NCBI GenBank assembly: GCA_945938055.1
Contig: CAMEUH010000173.1
Location: 1-5,696, forward strand
Direction of reading: 5' to 3'
Length of the DNA stretch: 5,696 nt
Source of the DNA: an uncultured Eubacteriaceae bacterium
Lineage (GTDB): Bacteria > Bacillota > Clostridia > Lachnospirales > Lachnospiraceae
Shown here: positions 5,570 through 5,696 of the stretch, piece after piece
Position numbering within the stretch: position 1 is the stretch's first letter
Layout of the letters: every line of letters starts with the position of its first letter
Program-made: the position numbers and the translations under genes
Notes under the pieces: model-generated
Told to the model about the DNA's origin: nothing
Database searches by the model: none
Seen by the model: the letters and a program-made list of their open reading frames with translations, nothing else

Positions 5570-5575
5570 TGTCAA
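5547..5575 (-). promoter_or_regulatory. Promoter of the Bro-N gene
   Basis: A consensus -35 TTGACA at 5575-5570 and a -10 TAGAAT at 5552-5547 (five of six) are separated by 17 bases. This is the strongest -35 in the window. The start site is predicted near 5540, with a leader of about 68 bases. Such a strong promoter for a Bro-N gene suggests that a repressor keeps it off, which fits the repeats around it. Confidence 0.8.
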
Positions 5576-5696
5576 ATAAAAAGTAGTCTTAAGTGTACCA
5601 TCCGCATCTTGAAACCACCTTCATGACGGCAAGCATCCCTCCACAAACTACTGCTTTTGTGATTCAGGTTATACGATAAAAACTGCCTGCCCTGCT
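5572..5696 (-). other. Unrecognised right-edge stretch with an open frame entering from outside
   Basis: On the minus strand one frame is open from the window edge for 40 codons and ends at TGA 5574-5572, which overlaps the -35 of the Bro-N promoter. Its translation includes SLWRDACRHEGGFKMRMVHL. It has several Arg, His and Cys residues and no domain I can name. The other two minus-strand frames contain stops. It may be the 3' end of a gene, a broken gene, or a non-coding repeated element; too little is visible to decide. A 15-codon frame in another register (5636-5589) is not supported as a gene. Confidence 0.25.

Noticed and set aside
5589..5636. 15-codon minus-strand frame (MLAVMKVVSRCGWYT) near a GGAGG, considered as a peptide gene
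   Set aside because: The GGAGG is nearly adjacent to its ATG, the frame is very short, and a longer open frame overlaps it.
1..5696. tRNA, rRNA, CRISPR array, insertion sequence or attachment site
   Set aside because: No cloverleaf, regular repeat-spacer pattern, transposase or terminal inverted repeat was seen on either strand.

Overview
The window looks like chromosomal DNA from a Gram-positive anaerobe of the Clostridia, most likely a Lachnospiraceae-type gut bacterium. This is inferred from moderate-to-low GC, strong AGGAGG-type ribosome binding sites, sigma-A-like promoters (TTGAAA/TATAAT, TTGACA/TAGAAT), an anaerobic ferrous iron transporter and an OFA-family transporter. No search could be run, so the taxonomy is an inference.

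Layout from left to right. (1) Positions 1-1140, minus strand: the first 380 residues of a FeoA-FeoB fusion protein for Fe(II) uptake. It runs off the left edge just before its membrane domain. (2) Positions 1141-1394: a divergent regulatory region with a promoter for each flanking gene and a Fur-box-like palindrome over the feo promoter. (3) Positions 1395-2732, plus strand: a complete 12-helix MFS transporter of the oxalate/formate antiporter (OFA) family, closed by a strong hairpin terminator that reads in both directions. (4) Positions 2914-3774, minus strand: an AraC-type regulator fused to a GyrI-like effector-binding domain, with its own extended -10 promoter. (5) Positions 3853-4458, minus strand: an unrecognised 201-residue acidic, helical protein. 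(6) Positions 4573-5472, minus strand: a Bro-N domain protein resembling DinD and phage antirepressors, with a consensus-like promoter and repeated ACGCA elements upstream and a perfect 25-bp palindrome inside its coding region. (7) Positions 5572-5696: an unrecognised stretch with an open frame entering from the right edge.

The genes do not form one pathway. Iron uptake and the MFS carrier share only a divergent promoter region. The regulator is convergent with the carrier, and its target is not evident here. The three minus-strand genes on the right have separate promoters or sizeable gaps, so they are probably independent units. Several obvious starts are wrong if the longest open frame is taken: in four genes the ribosome binding site or promoter lies inside the longest frame, and I moved the start accordingly. 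The least ordinary signals are the intragenic palindrome and the operator-like repeats around the Bro-N gene. I see no clear new biological system.
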